Positions 62,750-64,000 of a stretch of DNA of 64,000 nucleotides are shown here, piece by piece (position 1 is the stretch's first letter; every line of letters starts with the position of its first letter). A model generated the notes under the pieces. That model ran no database searches. It was not told the origin of the DNA and was given only the letters and a program-made list of their open reading frames with translations. Both the position numbers and the translations under genes were made by a program. The stretch is from Indibacter alkaliphilus LW1 (GTDB lineage: Bacteria > Bacteroidota > Bacteroidia > Cytophagales > Cyclobacteriaceae), in contig NZ_ALWO02000036.1 of the NCBI RefSeq assembly GCF_000295935.2, positions 1-64,000 on the forward strand, read 5' to 3'.

Positions 62750-63646
62750 TTATTTCTCTAAAGACACCTCTTCAATCTCTTCCAGATAATCTTTAATCTG
62801 CCTGATATAGTGCATGGTTTTTATATTTTTTGGGAATCTTAGGTCCTGTCCGATTATTTGATACCCTGAGATAATAATCTCAGCTTCTGAAAAAGTTTCC
62901 GAAATATGGTCAATGTATTCCTGCACTTCTTGGGAATTGGGAGATGTGGTCACCACAGTCATTAAATACTCAGGCTTGTAAAGGTTGTAAACGGACTTCA
63001 AATCTTCACAGGGGGTATTTTGACCTAAGTACATTACTTTGTGTCCCTTTAGCTTGATGAGGTATGCTGCAAACAATAATGAAATTTCATGAAGTTCTCC
63101 TTCCGGAAGATACAACAGGAACTTCTTACCTCCACCCTTATATATCTGGCCATCTATCGCAACGATCAGTTTTTGCCTCACCAGATTACTGATAAAATGT
63201 TCTTGAGCGGGGTTTATAGCTCCAGTTTGCCAAAGTACTCCTATTTTGGATAAAAAAGGATAAATGATATTGAGCATGGTATGCTCAAATCCAAGTTTGA
63301 GAATATTGGTAGATAATACTTTCTCAAACCTATCCTCGTCCATTTCTATCATGCAGATAGTAAGAGCATGGATCTGATCGTCATAAGTGAGGTTTTTTTC
63401 GGTGAGTTTAACGACCTCCTCCCTCATCTCATGCATTTCCATGCTGGCAATTTTGCTAATCTTGAACCCGTTATCATTCAATAAAGCGACGTTGAGGATG
63501 AGCTTCAGGTCATCATCATCATAGTACCTGATATTGGTATCAGTCCGCTTTGGCGAAAGCAGATTGTATCGCTGTTCCCAGATTCTCAGGGTATGGGCTT
63601 TGATGCCGGACAGCTGCTCAAGATCTTTGATTGAATAGGTACTCAC
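62750..63646 (-). CDS. carH: MerR-family regulator with B12-binding domain, CarH/LitR-like photoreceptor
   Basis: 298 residues. MerR HTH (about 3-70; YSIKDLEQLSGIKAHTLRIWEQRY), then a helical cap (about 85-165) and a Rossmann cobalamin-binding domain (about 173-290). W139 and E149-H150 form the W-x9-EH motif and His186 lies in GELHEIS where the lower axial ligand is expected; CarH of Thermus has W131, E141-H142 and H177 with nearly the same spacing. Such proteins are tetramers with adenosylcobalamin that repress carotenoid genes in the dark and fall apart in light. The start is GTG, overlapping the crtZ stop by four bases. Confidence 0.85.
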   Translation of the reverse strand: MSTYSIKDLEQLSGIKAHTLRIWEQRYNLLSPKRTDTNIRYYDDDDLKLILNVALLNDNGFKISKIASMEMHEMREEVVKLTEKNLTYDDQIHALTICMIEMDEDRFEKVLSTNILKLGFEHTMLNIIYPFLSKIGVLWQTGAINPAQEHFISNLVRQKLIVAIDGQIYKGGGKKFLLYLPEGELHEISLLFAAYLIKLKGHKVMYLGQNTPCEDLKSVYNLYKPEYLMTVVTTSPNSQEVQEYIDHISETFSEAEIIISGYQIIGQDLRFPKNIKTMHYIRQIKDYLEEIEEVSLEK

Positions 63647-63999
63647 TTTATTTTTTGTTTATAGAATTTTTTGGGTACAACAAATAGTCCAAAAGATACT
63701 GCATCTTCCTTTTTGTTGGTCGCATGATGTGCCTGATGCGCTTTAAATATTCCCAACAGAAACCTGTTTTTTGGTCTTTCAAACATTTTGATCCGTCTGT
63801 GAACTAAAACGTCATGAATAACAAAATATAACATCCCGTAAAGGCTTATTCCAATTCCCATCCAAAATCTGTAATCTAATTCCGAGACTCCTAAAAGGAT
63901 CAATATTATAGCTATACTTCCGAATAGTAATGAAAATAGATCATTCAACTCAAAGAAGTACTTAGATGGTTGATGATGGGTCTTGTGGATATTCCACAA
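63643..63999 (-). CDS. crtZ: Beta-carotene hydroxylase, 5' end outside the window
   Basis: 118 residues of the C-terminal part; the reading frame stays open to the window edge, so the start is missing. Di-iron His motifs of the fatty-acid-hydroxylase/CrtZ family are visible: IHKTHHQP, VIHDVLVH and HQAHHATNKKED, the last as in CrtZ. Hydroxylates the ionone rings at C3/C3' to give zeaxanthin. Overlaps the regulator gene by four bases (GTGA), so the two are co-transcribed. Confidence 0.9.
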   Translation of the reverse strand: MWNIHKTHHQPSKYFFELNDLFSLLFGSIAIILILLGVSELDYRFWMGIGISLYGMLYFVIHDVLVHRRIKMFERPKNRFLLGIFKAHQAHHATNKKEDAVSFGLFVVPKKFYKQKIK

Positions 64000-64000
64000 A

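Noticed and set aside
1-64000. CRISPR arrays, tRNA and rRNA genes
   Set aside because: No regularly spaced direct repeats of 25-40 bases and no cloverleaf-like or rRNA-like stretches were seen. A tRNAscan or covariance-model search could still reveal one I missed.

Overview
The window comes from a Bacteroidota chromosome, most likely order Cytophagales and close to Cyclobacteriaceae (Algoriphagus-like). The evidence is a MurF-Alr fusion, a SecDF fusion, many lipoprotein signals, a SusC-style TonB receptor with an N-terminal carboxypeptidase-regulatory domain, a TTTG-N19-TAnnTTTG promoter, weak Shine-Dalgarno use and a flexirubin/carotenoid-type pigment locus. The taxonomic placement is inferred from gene content and was not searched.

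Layout. 0-0.6 kb is a repeat array. 0.6-8.5 kb (minus strand) holds a prolyl oligopeptidase, serS, murF-alr, a flippase-like membrane protein and scpA; dxs diverges from them at 8.6 kb, followed by a DUF2442 protein and an alpha/beta hydrolase. 11.8-16.3 kb has an AI-2E-type permease and a LytS/LytR two-component operon with two envelope proteins. 16.8-20.4 kb has a VOC lipoprotein, a DASH cryptochrome and a secreted protein. A second repeat array at 20.45-21.1 kb is an inverted copy of the first. 21.3-28.3 kb is an accessory region: a ChbG/HpnK-like deacetylase, lipoproteins, a glycosidase broken by one in-frame TGA, and a DUF5916-type outer-membrane protein. 28.3-38.5 kb is housekeeping: yjbQ, radA, polA, an RdgB-type pyrophosphatase, udk and secDF.

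38.7-43.4 kb is the most unusual part. Polytopic membrane proteins of one family (two apparently intact, one decayed) are interleaved with two small proteins ending in or near a CPPxC motif. They are followed directly by a histidine kinase that has almost no sensor domain and by a LuxR-type response regulator. I think this is an undescribed sensory or secretion cassette.

43.5-57.8 kb carries a cysteine desulfurase, a phosphohexomutase, mazG, recJ-lptB-GH3, mtgA, a methyltransferase, a MaoC hydratase, an Omp85-like protein and a TonB receptor.

57.9-64 kb is a carotenoid locus on the minus strand: crtZ (cut by the window end) and a CarH-like B12-binding MerR regulator, then a terminator, then a promoter embedded in a 12-bp inverted repeat that drives an ECF sigma factor, crtI, crtB, a 49-codon ORF resembling the start of a lycopene cyclase, ispH and a CrtW-type ketolase. 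The regulator keeps the W-x9-EH and lower-ligand His signature of adenosylcobalamin photoreceptors, so the locus is probably induced by light. CrtZ plus CrtW suggests hydroxylated keto-carotenoids such as astaxanthin. A complete lycopene cyclase is not in the window.

I saw no rRNA, tRNA, CRISPR array or intact insertion sequence.
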